A stretch of 64,000 bases of DNA from Trileptium ribeirensis (lineage: Eukaryota > Nematoda > Enoplea > Enoplida > Thoracostomopsidae). The notes under the pieces are model-generated. The model did not search any database, was not told the origin of the DNA, and saw only the letters and a list, made by a program, of their open reading frames with translations. The stretch spans positions 97,435-161,434 of the forward strand of contig JASANE010019340.1 in NCBI GenBank assembly GCA_030248225.1. Direction: 5' to 3'. The translations under genes and the position numbers were made by a program. Of this stretch, positions 24,301 through 37,800 are shown in pieces (position 1 is the stretch's first letter; each line of letters starts with the position of its first letter).

Positions 24301-27300
24301 ACTATTCAACACATGTATCCTATTCAAAAAATTGGCATATGCAACGCTGTGATCCGCAGGATTACTATAAGCCTGTGGACTGGTACATTAAAATGAAGTA
24401 AATTGCAGCATATCTACTCTCCCAGAAATTCTGCCGTCGATTTCTCACGGAATGACTAAGCACGATCACGTTGACATGGAAGTGTTCTATTATAAAACCG
24501 GTGCCACAAAGTCCAAATGCCGGCTTGACTGAAAAGGTCATTGGAAATCCTCGTACATACTCCTATGCTGGCGGCACCAGAATCTCAATGAAAATTTAGC
24601 TGAAGCAACTCGATCGGCGGACTAGATCTGGTCCACATAAATAACACCCAAATCCTAGCGACATATTTCTAGTTTAATATGCTGATTTTCGTCATATTAA
24701 ACTACTCGAACTGCAATCCTTTCTGAAGACGCAATTGCGAAATCTTGTTTGCTCTAAAGCACTGAAATCAGTAGCTCTGAGAACACGGACTACTAAGGTC
24801 AACATGTTGACGTTCAACTGCTAGAATTTTATTGCCCACGATTGAATGTTGGATTCCTCGAATTTGAAATTTAATATATGATGCCGTTTTTGTGACACGT
24901 ATTAGTAATTGTTATCAACGTTATTTCCCCCAAATTAGACAAATTAATAACGTACTCCGGTAATAAACGATGTTTGTATTTTGCGAATATTATTTAGCTC
25001 GGTTCACAGAAAACTAAGCGGGCTTCTCTGCTAAGCTAAAATGTCAATAACTTACTGTAAACGCTAATCTTGTTTGCTTAGATGAGATAAGGTATTGTTT
25101 TAGTACCTTATAAATGTCAATGAACTTTTAGTTATTGGAAACTTCACTCCTAATTAAAACCAATTTATTACTGATAAAGAACACAAACATTGGAGTAGAG
25201 CTAGTAAATTAAAATAGAGATAAATACGTGTAATTGTCAAAATATTTTTGAATAGTCAAAGTAAATATTATCATTGTTCTTCTAACCCTCAATGTCGTTT
25301 GTGATACCTATAAAAGCGGAGCTAAAACAAAACTTTGATAATCTATTTCAGTTTTGTTTAGTTACTTCTGTTTTGATTCATGATGCCTGTTGCTTTTTTC
25401 TTTTATTTTACCAGTCATATATGCGGACATATAACGGTCAACGATATAATATTAACTATTCATTTTCTACACCATAAGGCTCCCTCCCCAATCACTACTG
25501 CAGTACTACTGATACTGCATCAGGTCTTATTTCGCTATATGAGGTATTATTTTATTTTGTTGTGAAACATAGACTTATGTTGCATTCCCTCAACCAGTTG
25601 TTTATCTTGTAAAATGAAGATGGCTTGTTAAGTCTAGCGCTATATCGCCAATGTTAAAGTGTGAAACAAAAATCTTGGTCCAAATTTACGTTGGGAGGAA
25701 AATCAGGGCGTAGGCCCCACCATCTTTTCAGTCATGTCCCATAATCTCTGGACCCCCTTCAATCGAAGCACACAAAACCTATTGCTTCGCAATCAGGGTC
25801 GCGCCTTTTTTGCCAAGGACCATGTATTATTCGGAAGTTGTTGAGACCAACTTTATGAATTCTGAGTGTGTCAGCACATACAACTTAATTTGTTTTGTTA
25901 TAGAGATGCGACCTTTTTCGTGTAGTTCTGGTTAGACGGGCCAATTTCAAATCACATTTTTGCTCAATTGTATAATAAATATGATCAACTCGTGTAGTTC
26001 GGGTCTTTTGGGACCTATTTTAAAACCCATTTTTACATAATTCTACAATATAGGTAAACATAACGATAACGCTCCATACGCAGCTGCATTTAGCTCCTCT
26101 AGATCTGCCAAATCTTCCCAAATAGGTTCACATATTTTGTTATAGAGACACGGCGTTTTCTTAAAAAATGCGGTTTTCATGGGGCGTTTTAAATACCTCT
26201 TCAGTCCCTAATCGCGGATCCAAGTGTAAATACGTGTAAACGCCTTATATATATTTGTATAGAGTCTTAATTACTGTGCAAAATGAAACCAACTTGACTT
26301 AAATGTCTTCGCACTTTATCGATATACACCCAAAAACCTATATACCCATTTTGACAAGACACGAGCTCTTTCGGTTTACATCTACGGGGAAAATACTTTG
26401 AACCCATTTCATTTTCGGCAGTAAATAGAAAGTACAAATACAGATTTCAAGCATTTATTTGAGCTAGTGGACGAGATGATTGGACGTGATATGAATACCA
26501 CAAGAAACAAATCCAAACGAATATCAAATCATGATTTTCACAAAAATTTCACCTCATGAAAAGTAATGATTTGTTAAACTAAAGTTAAAAGTTAAATTTG
26601 TTAAAACTCAGAATTAAATAATAAAATATCGAAGGTATCTAGACGACATATTATCTTGCTTAAATCCTGCGCGCCTGGGTGTTTACATTAGCTTTGAGTG
26701 CGTAAAGTTATGTTTGCGTTTATTAATGGAAAAAAATTATACATCGTGCTGCAGGTTCTTTGTTTTAGAGAACGTCACTTGTGCGGATAGTTAGAGCTTA
26801 AGTGATCGGACAGAAACAGACAAACATGAACGGTAGCGGCTGTAAAAAATAGCCTCGAAAACACGAAATACTTAAGCAACTAGAACCAATGATTTCTTAG
26901 ATTAGAAACGACTGTGGACGTGGGAATCTAAATTTTTATCTAATGTAATCTGCGAAATTTGTCAAAAATATTATTTCAGCAAAAAATAGGCTATATACTA
27001 AACAGTTATAGTCTACCTAACCTTCATATTTTAAATTAAATCAAAGTCACTTCCGAAGTTTCAATTATTATTGCTTGAAATAGGTATATCAAAATGACGA
27101 TTTCCTCTACGTCATTTTAGAGGCACTGCAAACGTTTCACCGCTTCAATTATGTTAAAAACTGGCTTTATCATGAAGCCTAAACTTTCATAAACCAAGTG
27201 ACAATATAGAGAATTTTACAGAAAATTCAAATCATAGTTGGTTGAAGTATATTTATCACAGAATTTTGTGTACGACATTTTAGGACCTCAAAAGTATTCA

Positions 27301-27524
27301 ACAACAAACTATTTAAAAATGGATGTATTAAAAATGAATACGTTTCAGTTGTCTAAGATTGGTGCACTAGCTTAATCAGTAAAGTTGGGTAACAAGCCTA
27401 TACTTCGAGTTATTTTGCTACAAAAGTGAAAAATTTCTGCAAAATTGCATTTGAATGTCTGTCACAATCAACATTTACAAAGCAATACAGTACAAATTTT
27501 ATTCAGTTCCTATGGTATTTACAG
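24301..27524. other. gene-free AT-rich stretch
   Basis: I find no gene. Around 25917-26060 two weakly similar ~80-base segments follow each other; both begin CGTGTAGTTC and continue to a CACATTTTT- or CCCATTTTT-like block. Otherwise the sequence appears unique. Confidence 0.35.
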
Positions 27525-27650
27525 GACTTTATATTTACTGCACTGTTTGCTTCTGGAACACACACGTATGGCTCAAGAATGAATAATCACTAAAGGTCGT
27601 CCGCATATCATGCTTACTAGCGTTCGCAGAACACTACCATATATTTTACG
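27525..27650. repeat. dispersed repeat shared with 22200-22340
   Basis: This is the second, more diverged copy, in the same orientation. Confidence 0.6.
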
Positions 27651-27936
27651 GCAAGATAAATTTAAACAATTCAATGAATAATATTACGGCAGCATGGGAA
27701 AAAGCTGAATCTTCACTCTTTACGTCTGCCTAGAGTATTATTATGTCATATTTCTGAAAATCGGTACGGTTTTGTCAGCTTGTTTGAGTATCATACGCAA
27801 CGTTATTAGTTATTTGATAATCAATAAAAACGGTGGGGATTGCTGATAATGATATACCTGTAACACACAATATGGTAAACAACTAAGTAGTTATTTCGGG
27901 CAGTGCGTCCGCTTGCACTTGCTACATATTTCTATC

Positions 27937-29170
27937 CTATTTCATGCAGTGCTTCAGGTCAACTTGACTAACCAAGGATTTAAAAGCTTTCGCGTTTAAA
28001 GTTGAGGCGGAATTTTTATTGTCAGCTTGTACGGTTAAGTTATTCCAAGGATTCATAATACGATTGGAGAACATGTGGTTAAAACATTTGTTTTGAATTT
28101 TAGCTGTGCAACTTCAAAGCGTGTCTACGCGTCCTAGCGGTATCAATTCAGTGCTTAGTTCCTATGCAGAGTTGAATTTGTTGTTGAAAAATTCGAAGGC
28201 AGTGACGAGATCGAAGTGTAATTTTCTTGCTACTAGTGGCTCCAGTTTCAGAAACAGCAACCTCACATTGTATGAAAAATAGTAGAGACCGTTACGAGTG
28301 AGTTAGGCCATTACGGGTTTTGTAAAGTATAGTGGGTCTTGCTCAGCTGCGTCTATATCTCCAGCATAGGCGGGAGACTGCACCCTTCCAGGATTAGTGA
28401 AACTTAGGTTTAGAATACTGAACAATACCGTTTTAATATTATAACAGAGAAAGCAACAAAATAGCATATTGGTAATACGGTGAACTTAGTTTGTTACGTT
28501 TATACAGTGCGTTGGATATCTTAAATCCTTAATTATCGTAACGATCAAGTCCAGGTAGGACTCGGTAGTTTGCAGGGTGTCTCCGAACAACGTATACGTG
28601 AAACAGAGATTTTCATCCCGATATGTAGGATTTGACACTAATAGGGTAGAGATTGTAAGTTACATATTGTTAGTCCATTCCGACATGTGATTTGGGGCGC
28701 TCTGCAGTACAGTTTTAGCTGTTTCGTTTCTTTTTTGGTAATGCTACTTAGTTTGACATTATCGGTAAATAATTTAACTTTAACATCACAATATAATTTT
28801 ACATAATTTATTAAGTCAATACTACATAAATGAAACAATTGTAGAACCAATAATCCTTCCTTGTGCCACCCGCTTGCCCAGTCATGTATGCATTCTATTA
28901 GTTATTTGAGTTTAGAGGCTGTAGCAGCAAAGTCGTGCTCATGTCCAGGCAGGATGTTGGCTGTCCAAGCATAGTTCAGCAGATGTTTGCTCATATTGCA
29001 TTCCGTTGTTTTGCAACAACAAGATACAAGAGACACAGGACAATAGTTCAGTGGATTGCAAGGGTCTCTTTTTTTAAATGCCGATAATGCCTTCACAACG
29101 GCATGTATCGGATACACTATCAATGATGAAAGATTGTTCGAAAATATGGGAAAGTGGAATGCTAATTGTA
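27937..29170 (-). pseudogene. decayed CR1/Jockey-like reverse transcriptase
   Basis: On the minus strand the pieces of a CR1/Jockey-type polymerase appear in the right order, split by stops and frameshifts. Near 29000-29110 is FKKRDPCNPLNYCPVSLVS, matching the family's FKKGD..NPxNYRPISL block, followed by NILPGHEHDF (usually LSxxQxGF). Near 28760 is VKLFTDNVKL, the degraded FADDTKL active site. Near 28220 is LEPLVARKLHFDLVTAF, like the LExRRxRxDLI block. At the end are MFSNRIMNPWNNL and a stop at 27937-27939, like the usual FFSxRVxxxWNxLP tail. Motifs A and B are not readable. No complete element and no ends could be defined. Confidence 0.8.
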
Positions 29171-30240
29171 TCTCTATGCTCAGGTACAAAGAAATGTGTA
29201 AATGCGTCAGGAGCATGGCTCCTTTTTGAACGCTAGTTGTTCCTCATATTGTGTGAATGGTGTCCAAGTATTTATTAATTTTCGGTGTAATATCTATTTT
29301 GACTCCTGTCAGCGCAATGCCTTTTCCAAAGGACGCAAACATTTTTTCTGCGACCATTTGTTAAAATAATTAGTCAATAATAGTTGAGCAATTGAACTTT
29401 GTTTAAATATTTTGCACAGAATACTCTTTAGCTTCTTCGAATTTTATCATTTTCCATTTTACTTGTCGACTAAACTATATTCTTTTTAGCGTGAAAATTT
29501 GAAAACTCAGAAGAAGGAAAAAACAGCGGGTGTATCCCTTCAGAATATATTAACTTCTGTTGTGGCAAATCTTTACAACATTTTCAACATGATACGGAAG
29601 GTTCTATAAATATAAGCATTATTTTTCAAATTTTTGGCGCTCAAAACCTAGAGAGTCAGAATGGCCAGCCCTCAACCGGGTGTTTTTCAATAGCACAGAT
29701 TATATCTGGTTGGTAGTTGACTCGTTTGATTATTTTAAAATTTTTTGATTCTCTACCCCCAATTTGATAAGCATTCTTTAACATCGTAATCAAATATAAA
29801 GAGAACGTAGTGTAACGTATTGGAGATTGTGTGTTGCAGTGGTGAAAGCTTTTAAATTCCGTCAGTGTGTGTGTGACCGCCCATAACTCAGGAACGCGTT
29901 AGAAGATTTTCATGATCTTGGCCTCATGCGAACCGGCATATATTCGAATTGGCACATCCCCGAGTGTTTTTGATATGCCTCTGGTCCCGGGGTCAGGGGT
30001 CACAATGTCGGATTTTACCCCATTTCATCCCATTTTAGAACCCTTCACAGAAGCAAGGTTATTTTTATCTTAGCTTTCGATTTTTCCTCTGGTTGGTTTT
30101 ATTTCATAGTAAAATGATAATTTCCGATGCCCCTTTTTTGTTTTTTGTTTAAGGCTCCGGTTACGGAGTTATGGGGTTTGAGGTATGGTACCCTCGTGAT
30201 TCCTCAACTCAACAATATAAAATTTGTTCTAACGTCCTGG
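29171..30240. other. gene-free stretch
   Basis: No gene is visible. From about 29870 the sequence becomes richer in GC and reads like an old repeat (CCCATAACTCAGGAACGCG, GGTCCCGGGGTCAGGGGTCAC). Confidence 0.35.
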
Positions 30241-30470
30241 ACGGCTGAAAAGTTTCACTTGATTGGTTTTCGGGCATGGGAAGCTCATCGCCGGTTTTGA
30301 TTTTGCTCAGTGACGCATGGTTCTATGGGTACGAGGTTATGGCGCCACCATGGTTCATCGACCCGAAACTGCTAATTTTATTATCACGTACCGGGAAGCT
30401 GATAGCTTGCGCTTGGGCAGTTTTAGGGCATGGGAAACTTATTACGGCTGTTAGTTTTGTTATAACTTGC
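30241..30470. repeat. degenerate ~155-bp tandem repeat
   Basis: GGGCATGGGAAGCTCATCGCC (about 30273) and GGGCATGGGAAACTTATTACG (about 30427) mark two units with similar following sequence. The open frames on both strands here arise from the repeat. Confidence 0.45.
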
Positions 30471-30570
30471 GCGGTATTGTATGATATACAAATATAGCAT
30501 ATCGATCGACGTATGCTATCGAAAGCTGATTGGCTGCGCACGCAAAAGGCTTAGGTGCACCCATGCTTCA

Positions 30571-30656
30571 CTACGTTCTGCAATCTCGATAGAGTGAGCA
30601 TTTTTTGCAATCTTCAGCACGTTCTGCAATCTCCCAAACTCGAGTGAGCATTTTTC
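30571..30656. repeat. ~47-bp tandem duplication
   Basis: ACGTTCTGCAATCTC and, further on, GAGTGAGCATTTTT occur in two successive units. The spacer sequences between them differ. Confidence 0.65.
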
Positions 30657-31379
30657 AACTTGCAATAAGATTTAGTTGTGGTAACAGAACATTTTCACTA
30701 TTTCTGGTTTCCTTTTTGGTACCATATCTACTTGTCAGGTGATCATGCATTCTTGTAATGATAGCTGATAATATATGCTTAATCGAACAGTCAAAGCTTC
30801 CTAAGTCTTGGTTAACACAAATACAAAGAATGAGACGCCAATATCGGTTTGCCTGATAGCTCTGACATTGTCTTCGCCTTTTCTCAGACGGCTTAATACG
30901 TGATGCTTTGTAAGACCGTTGCCGTTGCGTTTACTCTAGAAATAAAAGACACTAAAATACAAAATGCAGGTTCTGTTATTCTTGAACTCAAACATGCTAG
31001 CATAATATGTTATTTTGTACGCAGTAGTAGGCGTCTGGCGATAACCATACCTAGATTGCGATAGGTTCTATATTCCATAGAATACACTATAAAATGTAGA
31101 AATTCAAAATGTCGATGTTTTAATAAAAATCGTCACAATAGATGCACAGCTAGAATTGACAATATTTATACATTAAATGCTATATAGTTTATGAAATATT
31201 GCAGCTTCATAATTCAACAACCGTTCCATGTGATTTTCCAGAATTTTTTCTATTGTGTGCATTTCCTACTGCAATATATATCGCCAATTTTGTTGGAGAA
31301 CGGGACGATATAAAACCAGGTTTCAGGCAGTATCACCCTGTTTTTTCAATCATTGTGTGTAGCTTGGTTGGATATGAAC

Positions 31380-31470
31380 TTATTTAGCTCAAATTTTGAC
31401 AGTGCGCGTGATACTAGATGGTATGATGTGGATTCAATTCCGGTGAGAGACACGCTCTTACCAGGAAGGG
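31380..31470 (+). repeat. tRNA-derived SINE-like head
   Basis: TAGCTCAAATTTTGACAG followed by TGCGCG (31385) resembles an A box, and GGATTCAATTCC (31430) resembles a B box. They are 45 bases apart, as in a tRNA. No tail or target-site duplication could be fixed. Confidence 0.35.
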
Positions 31471-31769
31471 TACACGGGTAATTTAAATTTTGTAGCCAAA
31501 TACAACCACATTTTGTTGTGTCTTTTTAACCTTATCCAATTTTGGCGATAACTGTAATGACTAGCAGATCAGAATGTAGTCGAAAGGAGCTTAATTCGTT
31601 CCTGGATTAAGTTGTTACGCCCATTTAAGTAAAAGCCTAAGCTTTAATCTAAATTAACATAAGAATTGAGTTGATTTTGACACCGTCAACTGAGCTCAGT
31701 AGCGCGGTTCAAATGGTGTATAGAATTATACATTGAGAAATTTATTCGAACAAAGGGAAACAAACAAAA

Positions 31770-32042
31770 TTAACCCTTTCATGCCCGAATTAATTTGAGT
31801 ATCGTGCAATGTTTGACATACTCAAGCCTGCGCCAGGGATCGAAACCGAAACGTACGGTTGAAACTTGTGTACACAAACCACTGAGCTATCTGAGAGCTG
31901 TTGCTCGGTCCCTTAAGGAACCTCACAATGCGAGCGAATAACAACGCACGTTCAAACGTACGATATACGACAAACTTAGTAAACACAACGAGTCGCAATG
32001 TGCGTTGGGTCCATTTGGACCTTACGGGCATGAGAGGGTTAA
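31770..32042. mobile_element. piggyBac-type miniature element (265 bp, TTAA target sites)
   Basis: The inverted ends CCCTTTCATGCCCG (31774-31787) and CGGGCATGAGAGGG (32025-32038) match at 13 of 14 positions. TTAA flanks both sides (31770-31773 and 32039-32042). TTAA sites and CCCTTT-like ends are the signature of the piggyBac superfamily. The inside is too short for a transposase, so the element is non-autonomous. Just inside the right end, CCATTTGGAC adds a short palindrome-like block. The minus-strand open frame over this region (31822-32223) is produced by the element and is not a gene. Confidence 0.88.
31822..31902 (-). pseudogene. tRNA-like sequence inside the piggyBac-type element
   Basis: On the minus strand an A box, ATAGCTCAGTGGTTTGTG, is followed about 40 bases later by a B box, GGTTTCGATCCC, then CTGGCGCAGG. 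The spacing and both boxes fit an RNA polymerase III internal promoter. It occupies the left half of the element. Confidence 0.6.
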
Positions 32043-33590
32043 AGAAATTTGTCATAAATAAAATGCTAATGGAGATTTTTACCACCTTGAATGATACCAA
32101 AACCAACGGCGTTTCTTCATCATTTTTGCCTACATAATTTAACAATGTCACTAATACGTCATTTAACGCTTGAAATGTTATAGCAAGTTGTAACTTAAAG
32201 ACAAGAAACATGATCAGATGCAATATTTGAAAAAAAATCTATTAAAAGCAGTGTGCCAGTGGCTGATTGGATTAGGGCCTTTTCTATAATCTAATGGTGT
32301 TTCGCTTGGCCTTACGACATTACAGCTTTTTCTCTTTTTGATAAGTTTTCGACGCGTACAGGTGGTTTGCCCAAATCCAAATGTGTGAAACCCAATTGCT
32401 TTCGGTAAGAATCTAGCGAAATTTAGTAAATTGTAACTTGTACCGCAGTGCCATGCATAGCATATAATAAATTACAAAATCAGCATGCATACATTTACCG
32501 GAGATTTCACCCAAATGTATTTAATTTCCTACAGCCAAACATGTACAATGCATCATTACTTTGGGCATGTATCTGAAACCTATATCCAAGTAACCAAAAC
32601 TGCTATTAGCAAATGACTTCATCATTCATTTCCACTAATGCCCAATCAGGCCTCAATCCCGATGCAATGAATACTTAAAGATGAAGGCTAAAACGTCGTG
32701 TTAAAATTAACACCTTGACACAGCATTTTAAATCAAACACATTTGAATCCCTATGCAAAATAAGGAAACTCTATCGCTAAATTTTGTCACTTACATAAAT
32801 ACTGTTATTACGACCAATGCTCTTTAAAATCAGTGGTCCGACGTACCCCAGCACAGAAATTAATGAATTTTTGCCTTTATCACAAATTATGGAAGTAAAG
32901 GCCGAAAACCTCGATGCCATCGAACACCGGGAATGCTCGGAACTTTCATACTCTTATTGAATGCTCTCTCGGTTCAATTAAAGTGGTGTCATGTGAACTA
33001 CCTGTTTCGAAACATATTTGTAAATCTTCGCGCGGTGATTATTCACTGAAGACTCTTATCTGAAGATCCTGAAATATATTAGTATTCACTTAATGTTAAA
33101 AACATGTGTTATACATAACTTGTCCTTATTGTTTGATCACAGGCTCCAGCCAGCTTTATTACACAGATTATTGCCTGTAAGCTCATTAATAAAGCTTGGA
33201 TAGGTCTCTAAGATTACATTAATATTAATGTAACCCAATTTGTAAAGTTCACACAAGCAATTAAAATATTTATTACAACTGAAATCAATTAAATTATTGT
33301 CGCTTGTATATACATAAAAATCCAGCTGATGCACAATTATAATTTAAAACATTTAGCAAAAATTAAGCGTATGTAGTGTACGTATCACACCACTTCTCTG
33401 GACTAGTCATACGGTAAAACCAGGCTGTCGCATACTGGTAATTTGGTGAAAAACTTTCTCATTGCTATCAAGTTAACCGAATCGTCAGCATAGTACGGCT
33501 ATTTATCTACGAGGAATGCGGAGGTTTACAGTCAAGTTTCAAATAATATTCTTTACTGATATCTTATGCTAATTTAATTCTGTGCAGTTT
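32043..33590. other. gene-free AT-rich stretch
   Basis: I see no gene, RNA or repeat that I can support. Confidence 0.35.
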
Positions 33591-33596
33591 CAGCAA

Positions 33597-33690
33597 CAGC
33601 AAATGAGATTATTAACAAGACGCATAGTAGTGACCAGAGAGCCAGAGCCAGCGTAATAAGATTATAGCGAGTTCTAGACTTAGGTAATGG
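33597..33690. repeat. dispersed repeat shared with 55630-55720
   Basis: Shared blocks are TTATTAAC, ACGCATA, GCCAGAGCCAGCGTA here (AGCCAGAGAGTCAGCGTA there) and AGCGAG. The orientation is the same and the copies have diverged with small gaps. Confidence 0.6.
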
Positions 33691-34791
33691 GTAAACAATA
33701 TTTCGACACATGACTGTTTGATTCCAGTCAATATATCATATTCAGACAAACGTATTAAACATGCAGGTATTGGATTCGTGTATCTGCTTAAATATGTTGT
33801 GCTACGGCGACCAATTGTGAAAAATAATTCTAAAGCAATTTATTATGTACTAAATATAACAATATGAAAGGAATAGTTAGATAATCGGCCTGCTCATCAG
33901 AAAGCAAGAACAGAGTACCCCTACCAATAGGAATACAGGAGTCAAAAGACTACGTTCACTTTTCGTTTCACCCGATCTGCTTTGTAGCTACATTACGCCC
34001 TATCTGATCAGGTACGACCAAATTCTGCATATACCGCATACCGCAGGCGGCTTATCTGTCAGATATGATCGGAATGGGTCAGTTCATATCGCACGCAACG
34101 CGAACACCTTAAAACATATCGGTAAAATTAATATAGTGAGACAGTGTGCTTTATTATCGCTTACATCATTATACTCCAAATTCTATAACACTTCACATTG
34201 GCTGGACTGACATTAATATAATAATCGTTTTCATTACGTCCAGAAATTAATATTTTTTCTGCAATATTTATTTTATACATTAGTTTTTTGTGCGGAAAAC
34301 AATCACATATGGTTTGTTTACGTGTAACTTTGTGATGATTACTGTTCAAGGATTTTTGAAGATGCGCTATTATAAATACAAGTGACAGTTTTCTGCTGAT
34401 GAAAACACCTAAGTTTTTATCGTAACAAGCAAAGTTATTTTATCCTTTAGCACCTTTGGCACAACCTATGCGCTTCTAACAATGATTATGCATGCTTAAA
34501 ACCAAAACTAAGCTTTTGACCTTCAACTCCTTAATATTTTTGGCAATCAATTATCAATTACCTACAGTAAACCCGGGTAGATTTTTGGTTGAGAATAACT
34601 TGAACGCTACATATTTATTTCTTATCAGTACAGTTTTATCTAATTACAGCTCTAATTATAGTTTGCCGAAACTTTAATAAGCTTTGCTACAAATACCGAT
34701 ATCAGTTCATTTTGCACATTGCAACGCTCGTGTCTGGTCGGATTTTCATTAAATCAACCGCATCTATACTATTGTGGTGTTCGTCGCAAAT
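33691..34791. other. AT-rich upstream region of the polyprotein gene
   Basis: The region contains the presumed promoter and 5' untranslated region. I see no convincing TATA box or initiator. TAATTATAGTTTGCC at about 34653 is the nearest AT-rich candidate. Confidence 0.3.
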
Positions 34792-34842
34792 ATGTACAAG
34801 CTACTAGCTTTGGTTTTTGTCGCATTAGCCGTCGCCAATGCG
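34792..34842 (+). CDS. exon 1: signal peptide
   Basis: The exon encodes MYKLLALVFVALAVANA: a basic residue, a hydrophobic core and a small-residue cleavage site (ANA). A GTAAGT donor follows directly. I chose this ATG because it starts the only signal-peptide-like frame upstream of the repeats and ends in phase 0, as the next exon requires. Confidence 0.82.
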
Positions 34843-37800
34843 GTAAGTTAATCAAATGTTCTGTCTTTGTTATGGGCATTTACACGTGTCAAACCAATAA
34901 ATATACAGGTTCCTTATTTACTAACACCAAAAAATCGCTGAATACTTTTAGACGCACTTTAGTAACTCGTGCGAATATGATTTTTGAGACAAATCTTTGG
35001 CGACGTCCGCTTTTTTAAAAATAGCAACGACCATTGTTATACAGCCGGCGATCGATTATAAAGCGAGAAAGGTTTCTACTAAACTATCTGAAATTTGGAA
35101 CTAAACAATGGAATATCGGATGTTGATTTGAGTATGACTGGAAATATTTGGGTGTTTAAAAATATCATCCCAAAGCCAGACATTCATTTGTCAGAATACA
35201 AGCCGATTATTTATTCTTAAATGAAACCGTTAGTTAAATTTATTACGGATTAATAAATACTAGTCAATTTTGAAAAATTGGAACATTGATCACAACCACC
35301 ACTAAACTCAAACTTTTCATTGTCCGACGCCGTAGCAATGTTAGGTCATTTAGTAGTTACAATTGGAATCAGGACTCATTCTTAGTTCTTAAAGAACCGA
35401 CAAGCATTTATGTAATAATCTACAGTACCAACAATGGTACACCGACAACATCGATAACTAGGTTATCAATCCGCGTTGCGTATTTTCCGAAGTTTTAATT
35501 ACATTGCATAAACGAACCAGCACGAAATATATATTCGTGAATTTGTCTAGCCGTCGTGATTTGGCGCACTTACATTCTTCTAACGGAGCGGTATCAAAAT
35601 ATAAGGTTCGTTTATCACCATAAACGAAACATGAAAACGTTGACCGCGAACATGAAAATTGCCGCTGTATAAATCTGAAAATTTTGAATCCTCGTTGCGC
35701 ATGCAAATACACCGTGAAAATGAAAATACCGCACTATCACTCTTGAACTCTGTACTTAGCTGAAAAATATATATCTGACTGATCTATCTATCAGACTGAC
35801 ACAGTGATTCAGATAATGTACACTACAGTTTCAGGTGTAGAATTCAGAATAGTTTACAGCATTTATCAATATCAGCTTTATTTGAGTTATAGTCTATAAT
35901 TTAGCCTATTTGAAAGGAATCATTGTCTATTTTTTATATTTTCCATTTTTCAAAAGACACTGCATGTGGTAGGAGATATCAGGGCAAAGTACAAGGTTCG
36001 GCAATAGCAATTATATATTAAGCTATATATCTTTCTCAGCCTCGCAAGCGACTCTTTCCAAATAACATTTCCTCCTGTTGTGATGTCCCTTTTGTATAAT
36101 TGACACAGAATTCAACAACGACAGTGGAAAAAGCCTGCCTCTTCTGTAGAACAATTGACGCAGGTATGGTTCAGCTATGTCCAGCCTCCATAAGTTTATG
36201 GAAATAAATAGCAACAGTCATTGAACATTCCAGGTACACATTTATTTGATTGGATCGCATTTGCAACATCGTTCGTAAATTTGTCACATGTATATAAGTT
36301 TTTGCAGCGATCCCATCGGTACAGACGCCAAGAACCAAATTTGCGCAATCAAGCAATTGAAGTGTACGAAAATGCCAAGAACAACTTCCCGGCCGATGAA
36401 TTTCAGACGTTCTGGAACAAAGTCGTCGAAAAATCCGGCATGACACGGGACGAGCTCAAGGCCAAATTTGAGGCGAACAAGGTAAGTTTTACAATCCAGT
36501 CTGTCGGCTAGGTGGGTCTTTTATGTAGCTCAGTTGAGCAATAAAATGTAATGACCGTGTCAAGGGCAAAACGTTAAGAGCTTTCAATCCTTATAGTACA
36601 ACGTATTCCGATTTGATTATTTTTGTAGTTGTCTATTTAAAAACTACAAGAACGAACACATACTTAGTAACAGGGTTACATTTAACCTTGTGTACCTTGC
36701 TGAAACCCAAAACTATTACAATTTCAAGCGTGAGAGTATTTAAAGACAAGGCTCAGAGTTCAAATCGCATATATAACCATTCAAGCATTCTTAGAGATAT
36801 GGCCATACAGAAATACGTTTCCCTTAATATATGTTTCAAACAACAGAGAAAATATGCCGTTTGCAAAAATAAAAAATAAATGTACGCAGATTTTTGTAGC
36901 AATTCATAATTTATAGTCATAGAAACACATCGAGCTACAAAGCTTGTAATGATATCTAACACTTCTCTTTGGCCATGTGATACAAATCTTTCCATGAATA
37001 AGGTTTCGCTTCAGCAGAGATTTGTAAAACAATTCTGTTTAAGGGAAATATGGATTTGACATTGGAACAGCTGTTCGACAAAGCACAAGAAAACTACCCA
37101 ATCATTACTCAACAATGGAATCGCGTCAAAACGACATGGCAATCGGTATGTCAAAACTTAATGTCAAGTTACTTCAGATCAGTAATTTAGGCACGATTTG
37201 TGCTCAACAATATTACAAAACCAAAGTATATATTCGAGGACAAGGGCCGCCTTGTATCTTATGTCGGTTTTCACTCAAAACCCTAAATTAACGGCGTTCC
37301 GGAGTACATCTACTAGAGCTAGATTCGATTCATTTACCTTGCACTATGTTCCATGGCGACTACTTCAGATTTAACTACAACTGTCTTTCTACACCAGTAT
37401 CAACACAACATGCAACATCTCTGAAAACATTAATTAATTGGTGTTACTGTTCGACAAGTGAATTTTCTAATTATCATGAGCTTCAATGTTTTGTAAACTG
37501 CGTTGGTTGCACGCAAGATGCCTACCTTGCCATGATCCACTCTCAAACATATATATACTCGAACAAGGTAGCTTGTGCAACATAAATTGGCAAAAAATAA
37601 TTTTTGGCAAAAACATAAATTTAATACTTGAGTAATCAAATTTTTCCAATAACACCGCATAGAATTTATATCTTGAGACCAAGTACACGAAAAATTTACA
37701 AAAAACCCAATAAACCAAAGTATCGACGATTTTGCTACTAGTAATGTGATCTTAGGTAAATTCGCTATGGCAAAACTATCACGACATTTGGGGATAAAAA

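Noticed and set aside
31822..32223. 133-codon minus-strand frame
   Set aside because: It crosses the right end of the piggyBac-type element and a tRNA-like sequence, so it cannot be a real gene as read.
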